Part shown: piece after piece, positions 21,649 to 34,180 of the stretch
Position numbering within the stretch: the stretch's first letter is position 1
Layout: each line of letters begins with the position of its first letter
DNA from: Ulota crispa
Taxonomy: Eukaryota > Streptophyta > Bryopsida > Orthotrichales > Orthotrichaceae
NCBI GenBank assembly: GCA_963920765.1
Contig: OY987244.1
Location: 19,882,358-19,946,357 of the forward strand
DNA: 64,000 bases
Direction of reading: 5' to 3'
Program-made: the position numbers and the translations under genes
Notes under the pieces: generated by a model
What the model was told of the DNA's origin: nothing
Seen by the model: the letters and a program-made list of their open reading frames with translations, nothing else
Database searches by the model: none

Positions 21649-22037
21649 GCTCCAATTCTACATCACTGTCTCAAATCCTCTGGTTTTGAGAGCCATTTCC
21701 CAAAAGCACCTTCTTAAGAAATAGCACTAACTGACGAAATTCTCATGACTTGTGTTAACTAGTAGAAAGACGTGTCCTAAAGGATTGTTTCAGTATGATT
21801 GTAGATGTCCACAATGATTATAATTGAGTTGTTTAACAATATATGTAATAGTCGTTATGGACAAGCTGTTTATGAGCACTTTTCCTCAAAACGATTGAAG
21901 GAAAGAAGCAATTTGGAAAACATCATTTGGACAAAAATTCTACGATGGGGTCAGTCGTTATCTTGGGGCTTTGAATTGCCGGAAGTCGGATGTTAACGAA
22001 AAAGTGAAAATGATGAATCACATAATCTTTGCTGCAG

Positions 22038-22136
22038 GTTCGGAAATTGTCGACAATTCAGTCAGAAAACCTGCGTTTCCAAGCGGACGCTCGTGAAAGA
22101 GTTGTGGTATCATCGAGCTGTGTATCGATCCTTCAG
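22038..22136 (+). pseudogene. candidate coding exon, 33 codons
   Basis: The acceptor-like TTTGCTGCAG and donor-like CAG/GTTATT bound exactly 33 codons (phase 0-0) reading KLSTIQSENLRFQADARERV and VVSSSCVSILQ. This would be an amphipathic helix. I do not recognise the family. It may belong with the decayed coding region at 22412-22975. Confidence 0.3.
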
Positions 22137-22411
22137 GTTATTTTGTAGAGGATTCAGCGATTTCATCATTTTATATGATTCTTGAGGTCCAAACAGAGAT
22201 TTTAGTACACATGCAACTCAATAACAGCAAGCCTCATCCTTATGTACATAGTTTGGCAATTCTGAGTAAGTCCTGCCATGCCTCTCTTTTGTCCAGCAAG
22301 TTTTCATTTCACAATTTGGATCAACCAGATTGTTGGTTATACCCCATGTATCCTTGGTCCTTAAGGGGTTGGAAGAATGATGACGAAAGCACAGCATCAG
22401 TAAACTGATGA

Positions 22412-22975
22412 TCGAGGTGCAAACTCCATGTAGATCTTACATGTTTAGCCGATGGTGACGTTGGTCGGAGTAGTTTTCAACTTGGCAGCTTCCGGAGCTT
22501 CCTCCTGGATCCGATTCAGGATGGTAGAATCACAGTCTTTCCTGGACATCTATCCCTAAGCTTGGTCAGCCTGTTGGTTGTGAAGATTGTTGCCAAATTT
22601 GTTGGAGTTCTCAACATCTCCACATATTGGGCAGGAGTGCTGTGCATGGTGTTGTACCAAATTGCAGCAGGTCTCACCACGGTCATCCTGCTCCAAGCTA
22701 TTCACGAGGATGGAAGCAAAACAAAAGTGCAATCCGTCATTTAGACACTTGACTTCTTGGCTTGCAACACCCTTCTTATTGCCCCCATTCTGGTTGAAAT
22801 AGCGGAATTTCACAAAATTGGGAAGTTTCAGTTGAGGCTGAGCTTTGAGAAATTGAAGCGGTTTTGAAGGTCCGACTGAAACCCGAAGCCCATCTGAACC
22901 TTGTTTCTATATCCGTCGTTGATACAAAAGCTCCAGGCTTCCGTTGGCCGCCTATTCATTACCTATCTGAGACAC
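22412..22975 (+). pseudogene. decayed coding region, unknown membrane-type protein
   Basis: One frame is open from 22412 to a TGA at 22864-22866, broken once by TAG (22742-22744). It contains a hydrophobic stretch (LSLVSLLVVKIVAKFVGVL, then TYWAGVLCMVLYQIAAGL and TTVILLQAIHEDG) and, after the TAG, LACNTLLIAPILVEIAEFHK. A second frame continues from about 22845 with IEAVLKVRLKPEAHLNLVSI and VVDTKAPGFRWPPIHYL until the MITE at 22976. The stop, the frameshift and the MITE insertion suggest a dying gene. Spliced exons of a live gene are possible but need RNA evidence. I do not recognise the family. Confidence 0.35.
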
Positions 22976-23384
22976 TAGGGGTAGTCACACCTTCTGCGAG
23001 GATGAAAGTCTTATGAAGAATGATAAGTTGTGTAATGGAAATAGGAGCCAATGGGAGGATTTCTCTCTCAAGAAGGTGTCGGTGGAGAATGGAGAATTGT
23101 GAATTAGTTTACCTAGAAAATGGTGATGTGGTAAGAAAGCAAGTTGCATTCACACACTCACTCAAGGTCTCCAACTACAATGGGTATGAAAGCAAAAAGA
23201 GTTAGAAAAAAAAGGTAAAAACTTCACATACAAAAATTTCTTCACGTCCATTCTTCTCCGCTAGAGATGAAAAAAAAAACTTATTATTCTTCAAAGAATG
23301 GGGCCTCCGCAAATCAAAGAGAAAGTGCCACCTCCCCATTCTCTAAAAATTGAGAATGGGGTGAAGAAGGTGTGACTAGCCCTA
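22976..23384. mobile_element. 409-bp TIR MITE
   Basis: The inverted ends are TAGGGGTAGTCACACCTTCT (22976-22995) and its complement with one mismatch (23365-23384). A TA at each tip could be the target duplication (Tc1/mariner-like), which is not proven. It interrupts the reading frame of the decayed coding region to its left. Confidence 0.6.
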
Positions 23385-25110
23385 CTGGAAAACTACAGAT
23401 TTTGAAGCTCTAGGCTCTTGGGGTATTAGCTATTAGAATTTGGAGCACTTGAATGGCACATTTCTGATGCTCCATGGTCATTAAGGAAAAATCACTCGGC
23501 AACTTAAGATCTTAATTCTCTGTTGCTAATTAAAGGCATGAAGCTAGTAAACACAAGTCTATCTGATGATAGTCAATGGTACACCATTTCTCAACGCCAC
23601 GGTTAATGGACACCAAAGAAGTATCATTTCTCTCTTGAACTTCATGTTGACTTTGGAGACAATTTTGTTGTTCAAATTTGACTGAAATATAAACTCAGGG
23701 CAAGATGGGTTTGATAACAATCAATGTATTAGAGCACTCACTTTGCTCGCATTCTTGAAAAACATACACAAAATGCAGATCATGGAAGACAAATTAAGAG
23801 ATGCTAACTATGGAAGGTCCAGGGAAGGTACGCTGCTACTACCGGTATGTTGGTACTCCACGAGATGCAAACTACGAAAATTAAGAATTTCAAATGAAGC
23901 AGGGGCTCAACAGCCTCAAGCCCTCAACTAAAGTTCAAAAAGACCAACATATTTATAACTTAGATAATTTAAACCACCTCCTCAAATGCTTTAGAATAAG
24001 TTAACTAGCAATTGATGAAAGTTCTCGAGTTCAGTAATGGCACTGTAGTCAAATAAAGAAGTGCAAAGAGATAAACAGAATGAAATGCTAAGTCAAGGGA
24101 ATGAAATCTAGTGCACCTAGCTATTCCAAGAATTATGCAAACTGGTGTTACCTGTGAGATGAGGACTGCTAACCACACTCACTGACGCAAAAGTTAAAAA
24201 CTTAACAAAATCTGAGCAAACCCCTAGGAATAAGAGCATGCACTTGAAATTTTTTGGAGCAATTACGTTATTTAGAGCAAGGCGGATTAATGCTATGTTT
24301 AACTAAATATGGTCTATTCATGTATTTATGGACTATGTGTACTTATGAAGTCTACAAAATATTGGGATATTATCCATTGTTTAAACAAAATAAGGCAAAA
24401 TGCCATGAGATCTCTCAATGTTTAAGCACAATATTAGAAAATCTCTCAATGATTAAACAAATCAATAGGAGATTTGCAGTTGCCTTTTTTTAAATTATTA
24501 TTTATAGACTTTGGAAGATTCAGTTTTAGTTGAATATGCCATATTATTATAGTATATGCCTTGTTAGAGATTGAGTCTATATGCCATACAGACTATTTAG
24601 AACCTCCAATAAGGCCCTTAAAACTTGACACTCTTAACATTTATTGAGCCTACATCGGGTACATTAGAAAGTGTGTGAAGTGACTCTACTTCATATGATT
24701 TTTTTATTGTACCAGTGTTTTTGTTTGAGGTGATATATAGCCAAAAAACAAAACTTTTTTTCAGGTGGCTGAAATTACCACCAAAGTCAAGGTTTTCATC
24801 CAGATTGATTTGCCACAATTCCAATTTTTACACTCTTCCAAGGATTACTTTTGCCCCCTTTTCCCACTTTTGGCGGCCATATCTATTTATTTTAGAAGTT
24901 CTTGCCAAATGTAGAGTTTGTATATAGTTCAAAAACCCAGACATAATTTATGGTTCTAGTGTACCAATATCTTTGTTCTATTGAGATGGCTCATCAATAC
25001 AATTTTCATGCTTGCATTGAAATCAGGGTGGGCGGAAATAGGGGATTAGTGATTTGTTTATTGCAATAAGTACATGTCTTGGGGACCTTTTTTATCCTTC
25101 TTGAAACTTC
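23385..25110. other. intergenic, no feature recognised
   Basis: AT-rich DNA with short, featureless ORFs. I see no TIR pair, tandem array or RNA gene. Confidence 0.3.
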
Positions 25111-26039
25111 TTAACCCCTAAAGGACCAAGCCCTTTCTTTTTGTGAAAGTCACTCAAAACTGCCACTTTTGGAGGAATGAGTAGAAATGTAGGAAAAAAA
25201 GTTTTTGGAAATCCAACCATAGGATCTAGACTATGGGAGGTACTTGTGGGACAAAAATCAACTCATTCTAGATGTAGAGGAGTGAGATATTGACATATGA
25301 GGGAAAAAAAAGTTTTTTTCCATTCTGTCCAGAAATTTCAAAAGCCTTTGACCTATATAAAAAAAATTCTCTATGCAAAATTGAGGTTTATTTTTTCCAT
25401 GTAGAAGACCAAGTTAGGTATGCGTTGGAGAATTTTCAAATGATTTGGAAGCGTGAATCATACTTTGTAAAATCTTGCAATGCAGCAAAGCCATGAAATT
25501 TGCATATACACTAGGCAAAATTGGAGGATTTATGTAAAATTGAAAAATCTGAGTTACTTTGATCCAAATGGTGAAAACCAAGGAATCTTAGTCTACTACA
25601 ACTTAGAAAAAAAAAAGTCAAAAAACAAATACACAAAGAGCTCAAAAAAGTAAATCACCAAATTTTACAAGTGGCAAAAGGAATGGAGGTTTGGGAGTCC
25701 CATACCTACCTGCAAACTAAAACTTCTCACTCATCAATCAAAATTGAATGATTAAAAGCTTCCCACATATATATAAATCCAAAAAACCAATTTCAGATTT
25801 TTATTTTTAAAATGCAATTTTTTTAATAGTTTTTGGGTTGCTTGCCCTCATTTGTTGTTTAAAAATTCAAGCATAACTTTTCAATAAATGAAAATGAAGA
25901 AAAAATTGGATGGCCAAGCAAATCTTTGAATTCCCCATCTTCCATAAAAGTTTCAAAAAATCACACAAAGTAATTTAGTTGTAAGTACATGCCCAAAATC
26001 CCAACTGCCCCCATGGGCAGTTGGTCTTTTAAGAGTTAA
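25111..26039 (-). mobile_element. TTAA-flanked MITE, copy D
   Basis: It starts TTAACCCCTAAAGGACCAAG and ends CTTTTAAGAGTTAA; 929 bp, inverted relative to copy B. It shares its final TTAA (26036-26039) with the next element F. Confidence 0.85.
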
Positions 26040-26797
26040 AATCTGAGCACCCCATATGCTAGATCCTATCGCTCAGGATTTCACTAGGTGTTTTGGAGGA
26101 CCATATCTAATTTTTTGATTTTGCACTAAACTAGGATTATCAAGGTATTCAAGTGGTCCTTGCAAGTGAAGTAATGGCAAGTCAAGTCAAATGTTGTACA
26201 AGTAACTAGAGAGTCATGATTGCATGGAACACCATATGCGGCCAGGTGGCAAGGAGCATCTTACATGTTGCAATTGGTCAATATCCCTTGCAAACTTCCT
26301 TGCAATGTACTTTGTGGTAGTAAGGAATTCATTGGCAAGGGTTCAAACATGTTCTGGACCTTTTTCAAGGTAATTCTCACCAACTTTGCCGTACATCATT
26401 TTTTGCGCCATTGCGGTTTGAAATCCTCAAACTTAGCATTCAAAGAAGTACAATCTTTGATAATTTGCAAGTGTGTGCATTCACATCTAATCTTGCTACC
26501 CACAATATTTGAGATGAATCAAGGACTTATAGAATTTTGTAAAACTCAATAAATAGCAATTACTTGCCAAAAATTGAGATTTTACCATCACTTGTTGTCC
26601 GATCAAATGTTATAATCTCCCATCTCCCATGGTCAATTATTTCCAAAATTTGCAAGCCCTTTTCCAAGTAGGTATTCCAGTGTTTTCAATGGTCACTTTT
26701 TGTGGATCATCCAATTGACTCAGATATGATATATCAAAGTTGTAGGTCTTTGAAAACCCTTATTTTGGTGAAATAACTCTGGGCGCTCAAGGGTTAA
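26036..26797 (+). mobile_element. TTAA-flanked MITE, subfamily 2, copy F
   Basis: It runs from the TTAA shared with D to CTCAAGGGTTAA; 762 bp. It is the reverse-oriented counterpart of element G (51471-52233): blocks such as CTTGCAAGTGAAGTAATGGC and GTTTTCAATGGTCACTTTTT recur there. It has a different interior from the 0.93-kb copies but the same TTAA habit. Confidence 0.75.
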
Positions 26798-26938
26798 GGG
26801 CCTTGTTGGAGGTTCATAATTCTGCTAATGCAAAAGAGGAGCCATTCTTGCTACTCTTGTCATTGTCATCACAAGTAGAAAGAAGAACCTTAGGGAATCA
26901 AGCTACACTATCAAAGTTTGATTCCACAAACTTTGGTT

Positions 26939-27874
26939 TTAACCCCTAACGGACCATTGTCCCTTTGGGGGACAAATGGGATTTTGGGCATGTACCTATG
27001 GCTAAACTACTTTGTACGATTTTCTAAAACTTTTACTGGAGTTGAGGATTTCAAAGATCTACGTAAAAATGTAATCTTTTCTTCATTCTGACATTTATTG
27101 AAGAAGTTATGCATGAAAACCTAGAAAATGCTGCTCCCCGGGCAGCCAAAAACTTCTTTAAAAATTCCATTTTTTTCAAACATTAATCTGAAATAGGTTC
27201 TTTAGACTTATGTGGACGTGGGGAGCTTGGAATCATTCAATTTTGATAGATGAGATGAAAGTTATGAGGAGTTTTGTTTGCGGGCAGTTCTAGATTCTCT
27301 ACTCTAAAATAATCTTTGAAGTCCTTTATTTTACTCAATATTTATTATTTTGGAAAAAAAAAAAAAAAAAAAAAAAACCAAAGGATGTAGATTGTTTATC
27401 ACAACATTACAACTATTGGAATTTGCATTTTTCATTTTAATAATTAAATTCTTAACAATTTAGTGTTTTGACTTATTCTCTACTTCATTTTACTTACTAT
27501 TTTTTCCCATGTGTTGTATAGTTCCAATTGATTTGAAAATTCTCCTACACGTACCTTACTTGGTCTCCTACATGGGAAAAATAAACCTCAACTTTGTGTA
27601 GAGTAATGTTTTTGCTCTAAAAGTGGTCAAAGCCTTGTGAAATTTCTAGGCAGCAGCAAAAAAAAAATCCCGCAATTCATATATAAATATCTCACTCACT
27701 TTTGTGTAGATTGAGCTGATTTTTTTATCATGTGTACCTCTTGTAGTCTATTGTAAGATCTTATAATTCGATTCTTGTAAAAAACTTTTTTTCTTACCAT
27801 TGTACTTGCTACCCAAAAAGTGGCAGTTTTCTGTGTTTTTTACAAAAAAAATGGCTTGGTCCATTAGGGGTTAA
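26939..27874 (+). mobile_element. TTAA-flanked MITE, copy E
   Basis: It starts TTAACCCCTAACGGACCATT and ends CCATTAGGGGTTAA; 936 bp, same orientation as B. A subterminal palindrome near TTGTCCCTTTGGGGGACAA and a poly-A run at about 27354-27377 are internal. Confidence 0.85.
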
Positions 27875-28012
27875 AACCCCATTTGGGCATTAGCTTGGTG
27901 CCTTGGTTTGTAAAGATCTATGTTTCTCTTACTGCATGTAGACCTTTTGTGAGATTTCAAATGAATTGTTTTTCTTGATCTTATTTATCATTGATCATAA
28001 TTCCTAAACCCT

Positions 28013-28828
28013 AATTTGTTCCTCATTCCGACAATTATTGAAGAAGTTACGCAAGCATTTCTAAAAATTTGGGGAGGACTGCCCGCCTAGGCAGCCCAAA
28101 ACCTTCTTAAATTTTTTTTTTAAAAATTAAGTTTTGAAATTGGTTTTTTAGATTTTTTAATAGGTGAGAAGTTTTGAATCATTCAATTTCAATCAATGAG
28201 ATCAAAGTTATGAGGAGTTTTTGTTTGCAGGCAGTTATGGGTTCTCTACTCTAAAATAAACTTTGAAGTCCTTTATTTTACTCAATTTTCAATATTTTGG
28301 AAAAATAAAATAAAACAAAAGGAAGTAGATTGTTTATCACAACATTTTGACCATTAGGATTTGCAATTTTCATTTTAATAATTAAATTCTTAACAATTGA
28401 GTGATTTGACTCATTCTCTACTTTTTTTTACTTGCTGATTTTTCCCATGTGTTGTGTAGTTCCAATTGATTTGAAAATTCTCCCACACATAGCTAACTTG
28501 ATCTTGTACATGGGGAAAATAAAGCGCAAAGTTGCATAGAGCAATTATTTTCATGTAAGAATGGTCAAAGGCTTCTAAAATTTTGCAGCAACATGAAAAA
28601 AAACTTTTCTTTTCACTTTAGATGTATCTCACTCATCTCCATCTAGAATGACCTGATTTTTTTCCAAAAGTACCTAATCTAGTGTAGGACAAGATCCTAT
28701 GGTTGAATTTCTCAAATTAAAAATATAAAAAATATAAAAAATATAAAAAATATAAAATAAAACTACATTCTTACTAATCCCCCAAGAGTGATTTTCACTG
28801 AAAAAACGGCTCAGTCCTTTAGGGTTAA
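28013..28828 (+). mobile_element. TTAA-flanked MITE, copy Q, left end missing
   Basis: It matches copy L from the TCCTCATTCTGACAATTATT block onward and ends TCCTTTAGGGTTAA, but the first about 110 bp including the left terminus are replaced by unrelated DNA. It holds an AAATATAA microsatellite at about 28723-28757. Confidence 0.7.
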
Positions 28829-30647
28829 GGTAAGAATTTTGGAATGAGATTAGATGAATCAGGTTTGTTATAAATTCTCAAACAAGAATATCAAAAATGA
28901 GCTGTGAAAATCGCACTACTACGTGAATCAACAAGTTAAAATCCAAATTATGAATACAAATCAAATTAAAGCTAAAGAATTATAGTCTTTATAACGCTAA
29001 AGGTTTAACTACTTAGCATTGGGATCTAAGGCTCATCAAATGACAAAGAAAAATGTGAAATTTGGAGTTAATTTCTTTTCAAGCATTTGAAATATTACAA
29101 TGATTGACCATATCATCGTATAGGTGTGCTTTCAAAGAGCTTTAGACATAATTTTTTAAAGGTTAAATGTTTTGATGCAAAGATTATAAGTTTGGATTAT
29201 GTAAATGATGGGCAATCATTCATTATCCTATGGCTTTAGATAGGGGAATGCTATTTCATGAGTGGGCATCTGTGAGCCAGATTTTTTTCAAAATATTCAA
29301 TTTCACCTATAATTGTGTACATAGGGTCTTATAATTGTACATTTAAACTTTTATTTTTTGATAAAATTGTTTTTTATTAGATTTTCCACTGAATCTGAGA
29401 TCAATCTTAGCTCATCGCTCCCAAGCTTACCATTCTATGCTTACAAAATAACTTTGTCTAGCTTTAGAATGTCTCTAGACATTCTAGTTTTTTTTTCCCT
29501 CTAATAAGTCATGTGAGGCACTTGTTATGATCAATGACATTTACAAAGTTAATAAAAGACAATAGGAAATAATAAATCTTATGGTGTATTGCTTGGAATG
29601 ACAATATAACATGATATATAGAAACCAAAAGTGTAAAAATGAGTATTGTGAAAAATTAAAGTTTTGACATAATTTTGTTAACAATGAATCATAAATTTAT
29701 GATTTTATTAGTGCGAATTTTGTTGATTGAGTAATTATGTGTAAATGGCGTTATATACATGCAAACCTACATTCAAAACTGTGCAAATAATGAAAACCAC
29801 CATGCAAGCTCAAAATTTGCACGTTGGCCCCTTTGAAGGATACAATTGCTATTGATTTAAAACTCACTTCTCATTTGTTATACCAAGATGGTTGCATTTA
29901 GCGTCATTCATTAAAAGTGTCATAGAATGATGGAAAGTATGTTGCAAAGTGTCATTTTGAATTTCATAGAAATTCATAAAAATTTCTTAACAAAGTTTAA
30001 GGTGGAAGCACCCATTGCCAACAACGTCTCATTTCTAACTAGTAGGGTGTGTTATTTCCACCATGAGCAAGGATAGGTGCTTTGGAATATGTTTTTCTGC
30101 CTTTTTCAAGGTTGGGGTTACTTAAGTCATGCCACATGTCCAAGTGAGGTAGGAAGTAATGAGCTACAAGTAGTTTGGCTAGTATCAGAATTACATACAT
30201 TTAGGCATTGGCAATGGGTGTGGAACAACTTTTGACTCCCAAAATTCACAGTAATTTTAGATTTGCAAATAAAAATTTGAAAAATTTGCAATCCCAATAT
30301 TTCTTATCTTCCTACATGGGAAAATATTTTTTGCCTCAAACTCTTTATAGTTTTCTGCAGAATCACTTAAGTTATTAGATATGGGTGCTGCCACCTTATT
30401 GAGTGGTTGTTCACAAGCTAACATCCAATTTGCCCTTGCTCCCTTTGAAAGTAAAAGTGCCTGCTTATGTTCATGCAGTTTGCTTTTCTTTGTAATGAAA
30501 TCAAATGTTTTAGTTTTTTTAAACAAAAATTTATCTTCTAAGATTTATTTAGTAAAAAATTTTGTATCATTATGTACAGCTACAAAGTCACATCTTCATT
30601 GAAAAAAAAATCCATAAGAAAAATGTACGATCTTTCAATAAACCAAC
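28829..30647. other. intergenic, AT-rich
   Basis: No convincing ORF. A short inverted pair, CACCCATTGCCAA, lies at about 30008-30020 and 30207-30219 and could mark a degraded small TIR element. Otherwise nothing is seen. Confidence 0.3.
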
Positions 30648-31052
30648 GGAATTGATCTGGCCACACCCGGGGTTGATATATGCTAACCCTGCGGATAAAT
30701 TTCAGTTTTTTACCATCAAGAAACTGAATTTGGAAATTTTGAATCCAGGTTTGGACTCAGAGATTTTGATTTAGTCTAGAAACATAATGGAGGCTACAAT
30801 TGAACAAAATTCAATGAGAAGTTTAGCTAGAGGGCAAATTATTATTTTTATTTTAATTTGTAAAATAATTAAGTTTTTTCATTGGATGTTGTTCAATTGT
30901 AATTTCCTTTGTGGTTTTACATGAAATCAAGGTCTCTAAGTCCAAATCTGAATTCAAAATTTTCAAATTTAACTTTTTGATGGTAAACATCTGAAATTTA
31001 TCCCAGAGGGTGTGTGCATACACCAAACCTAGGGTGTGCCCATAACAATTCC
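30648..31052. mobile_element. Mutator-like MITE, copy 1
   Basis: The tips are GGAATTG...CAATTCC, with a GGCCACACCC/GGGTGTGCCC region and inverted arms that share CCATCAAGAAACTG-like and GATTTAGTCTAGAA-like blocks. The flanks TAAACCAA and TAAATCAA match at 7 of 8, consistent with an 8-9-bp target duplication. It is related to the arms of the element at 55891-57335. Confidence 0.6.
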
Positions 31053-32169
31053 CTAAATCAAATGCAATTGTTTCCAACAGTACCTTTTTAGGCTTTTAAA
31101 GACCTTGTTCAACTTTGAATGATGTGATTGTAAATATCACAAATCATTTCATCCATCTATGTCATGTTAGACCAACCCTAAATTGCATGTCCGTTCAGGG
31201 GAAACGCAAATGATCAAGACACAATTTTTTCGCAATTTGTTTTTTGTTTTTTTGAAAGTGGGGCACAAATGCAACTTTGCATCTGAGCCTCCATGCATTA
31301 AAAGAGAAACGTGCTCTAAACAACTTGTTCACAACAACTATAAATGTCCTAAACAATTGTACAATGACTCAATTGGAGTTGTTTGGAACATTTGCAGTCA
31401 TTGTTAACTAGTCGTTTAGGACACATTTTTCTTCTAGTGATGTTTGCACCTTAATTCTAGCATATATAACCACATTCCCAACTCAAATTTCTTGTTGCAT
31501 GGCCTATCCTTTGACCTAAAGTTGCCCAAAGTAACAACTATGATCTATATGTCATTGGATTCTTGTGTTACTATTCTAGAATTTACATAAATTTCTACAG
31601 AGATTCCTTCTAATTTTGTGTTATTCATATGTACAAGTATGTTTCACCTAAAAATAAGATTCTCATTTCAAATTATTTTCATTAAAAAAAAACTTCAAAA
31701 AACACACATGGAGATAATAAAAAAAAAAACCACAATTTAAATTGAAATCATAAAACTCAACATAAAGAATTCCAGTGGAAATCGTCAATTTTTCAATACG
31801 ATGTTTTTTATAGAGGGAGTTTCCAATAGTTTGTTCCAACTTTTATTGATAAACATTGATAAACATTAATAAGCATTGATAAACATTAGTAGATACAATG
31901 CTTGGTTTAAGCACATAAACAAGATTTGAATTATGGTCTAAAACTTTGTTAAAAAGTCATAATTGACATTACTTATCCACTACACTTAATAACATGTTTT
32001 CAAATTTTAGAGTTCACCATGTCCGTAAGGAATCAACTTGTAACATGTTTTTTCTATGAAGGTGAGTGGAAATAAATTAGGATTGATTTTCCGAAATAAC
32101 TTGCAATATCATGAGCAGCGACTACAAAATTTGAAGGTTTTAATGAACAAACATTTCTATTAACTCTTC
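31053..32169. other. intergenic with a 10-bp tandem repeat
   Basis: About five copies of ATTGATAAAC lie at 31845-31888. Near 31412-31433 a TTCTTCTAGTG end recalls a CACTA terminus, but I found no partner. The rest is AT-rich without features. Confidence 0.4.
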
Positions 32170-33050
32170 TTAACCTCTAAAGTTCTTTGTGTTTACATGG
32201 TCAAATGGCTCAAAATTGACCTCTCTCAATAAAATGATTAGTAAATTAAAATTTTGAGTTTTTTTTCAATAATTTAACCATAAGATCTATCTTGTCATTT
32301 TTTTATGGATATCCTCTCAAAAATTTAAACTTTAAGAGGGCATATTTCATTAGATTATAACACTCAAAGTAGGGGCAAAACTTTTTTTGAAGCTTCTCTT
32401 AGGTGTCAATTTTTTTTGGTTATTCACACTGATATCTTCCACTTTCTAAATTTCTTATGCAATTTAACTTTATTGTAGAGCATGAAGTTAGCTATATGCC
32501 TCACAAATTTCATGATCACCCAATGCTTAAAACATAATGGAAAAAAAATGGAATTAGGAACTGCTATGTTCAAATAGTCATTACATTAAGAAAACTTCAC
32601 TAAAGACTCTTATAGAGATAAATCTTGATTACAAAATTGATGCGGCATAAACCTAGAACATCATGTGTGATGTGGAGTACTTGCCAAAGTAATTTTTTTA
32701 AAAATAAAAAGTAAAGTAGAAGTTATTACATAGTCAAGGAGAGTTGATTACAAATTTTGCCCATTGACTAAGCCATTGTAAAGTGCTTTTGAACACTATT
32801 TGGACAACACCCTCAATCCCTTTGTTTCTGAATTTTTTTGAGGATGCTCATGTTGACATCTAAATCACATTTGGTACCAAATCTCACTCAAAATTTATTT
32901 AATTTTGCTTTTTTTTAGGAAATAAGCAAGCTTTTTAATATGAGCACATACACCCTTATTTTCACAATCTTATCTTTTATGTTTACTTGTGAAATGCTTG
33001 CCCAAATATCTCAAAAGCCCAAAGTGGGCTCCTTGGTCCTTTAGGGGTAA
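32170..33050 (-). mobile_element. TTAA-flanked MITE, copy P, diverged
   Basis: It starts TTAACCTCTAAAG and ends TCCTTTAGGGGTAA (one T lost from the right TTAA); 881 bp. The interior is only weakly similar to copies D and A, so it is an old copy or another subfamily. Confidence 0.6.
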
Positions 33051-33219
33051 CTTATTTGTATTTTTATTTTTATTTTTTTCATCATATACAAAATTTAAGT
33101 TAAAAAACCTTAGAAAATTTTGATGACCCTTGTAGTGTATGGGCCGAATGGACGTGTGGAGCGGGGCTGGAGAAGTGCAGAAGTGCAGATCTAGGGTCTA
33201 TTTACCTTCAAGACTTGTA

Positions 33220-33544
33220 AGGTAGGAGGCTCTGAAATTGTTCGGACATTGAAACCGTCCCTTTTCTTAAATGTGCACAGTTTGTACATGCTGCTTTTTA
33301 TAGGTTTCAGAAATGTACAATTGGAATACATTTGAGGAGGGTAACGGTTTTAGAGCCCTATGCACTTCAACTTCAAAATTTTATAGCTATGTCCACAAAA
33401 CTCCAAAAAACATTAAACAACTTACGTTAAATGCCAATTCTTCTTGTCTTTCAAGGAAAATTTACTGAAAAATACTTCAAAAAGTTTCACCTCCCCAAAA
33501 TCCAGTTTCAGCCGTTTGAAGGACGGTTTCAGAGCCTCCTACCT
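33220..33544. mobile_element. TA-flanked MITE (AGGTAGGAG family), copy 1
   Basis: The ends are AGGTAGGAGGCTCTGA and its complement, with TA on each side (33218-33219, 33545-33546); 325 bp. Four copies in the window share the AGGTAGGAG tip, always with TA outside it, as expected for Stowaway/Tc1-mariner-type MITEs. Confidence 0.7.
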
Positions 33545-33559
33545 TAAGTTCTGTTAGAG

Positions 33560-34180
33560 CGTGCATGGGTGGAGTCGTGGTCTCGTGGAGATGCCCGAAA
33601 TGCCTGACCTGCGAAGTCCTCGATGAAAGCAAAGCAGTACTGAGTACTCCCGTACGGACTTGCAGAAATGCGGTGGAGGTGCTCGTCCGAAGCAAGATGC
33701 ATCGCAATCTGGCATTCTCTACAAATATAATTAGACCGGATGAACGGGCGGAGGGGTTTGTAGAAATCATAAGAGGCATGCGTGGCACACATGCCGGCAG
33801 CCTCGCAGCTGGAGATAGATAGCTGGATCACAGAAATCCCGGCTTTTTTCCCCAGCACAATTAGTAATCAGGCGTCTGACACAAAATTTGCCAGAGCACT
33901 GTGTTGCAGGAACAGTAGGACGCACAACGGGGAGGACTGGAGGAGTGACCAAGTGAGGGCATCTCCACCGGTTGGTTCGAGTCTAGCAAGTGGTAAGACA
34001 TTGTCACCCTGTTCACTTTTGCAATCTCCATCGGTTGGTTTGAGACTAACAAGTGGCAAGATATTGTCACATTGTTCACTTTTGCAATCTCCACCGGTGA
34101 TATTGGCAGGGTGAGTTTGTGAAGGCTGGGCCACACAGAGCCAGAAATTGACGTTTTTGAAGCCAAGTCAAGTCAAACGC
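33560..34180. other. GC-richer island, possible gene remnant
   Basis: Composition is clearly less AT-rich than both flanks. ORFs of 85-110 codons overlap on both strands (plus 33565-33822, minus 33544-33858) and I cannot choose between them. The minus frame has an SNYICRECQIAMHLASDEHL stretch. No domain is recognised. Confidence 0.25.
33957..34103. repeat. tandem repeat, about 62 bp, 2.3 copies
   Basis: GCATCTCCACCGGTTGGTT recurs as GCAATCTCCATCGGTTGGTT about 62-65 bp later, and a third partial start, GCAATCTCCACCGGT, follows. AAGTGG...GATATTGTCAC and TTGTTCACTTTT are the conserved unit blocks. Confidence 0.8.

Noticed and set aside
21750..21790. CACTA-like end near ACTAGTAGAAAGACGTGTCC
   Set aside because: I could not find a matching inverted partner or duplication. 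It resembles 31390-31435 only loosely.
27354..27377. poly-A tail of a retroposon
   Set aside because: It lies inside TTAA element E, where other copies have shorter A/T runs at the same place. A slippage expansion is the simpler reading.
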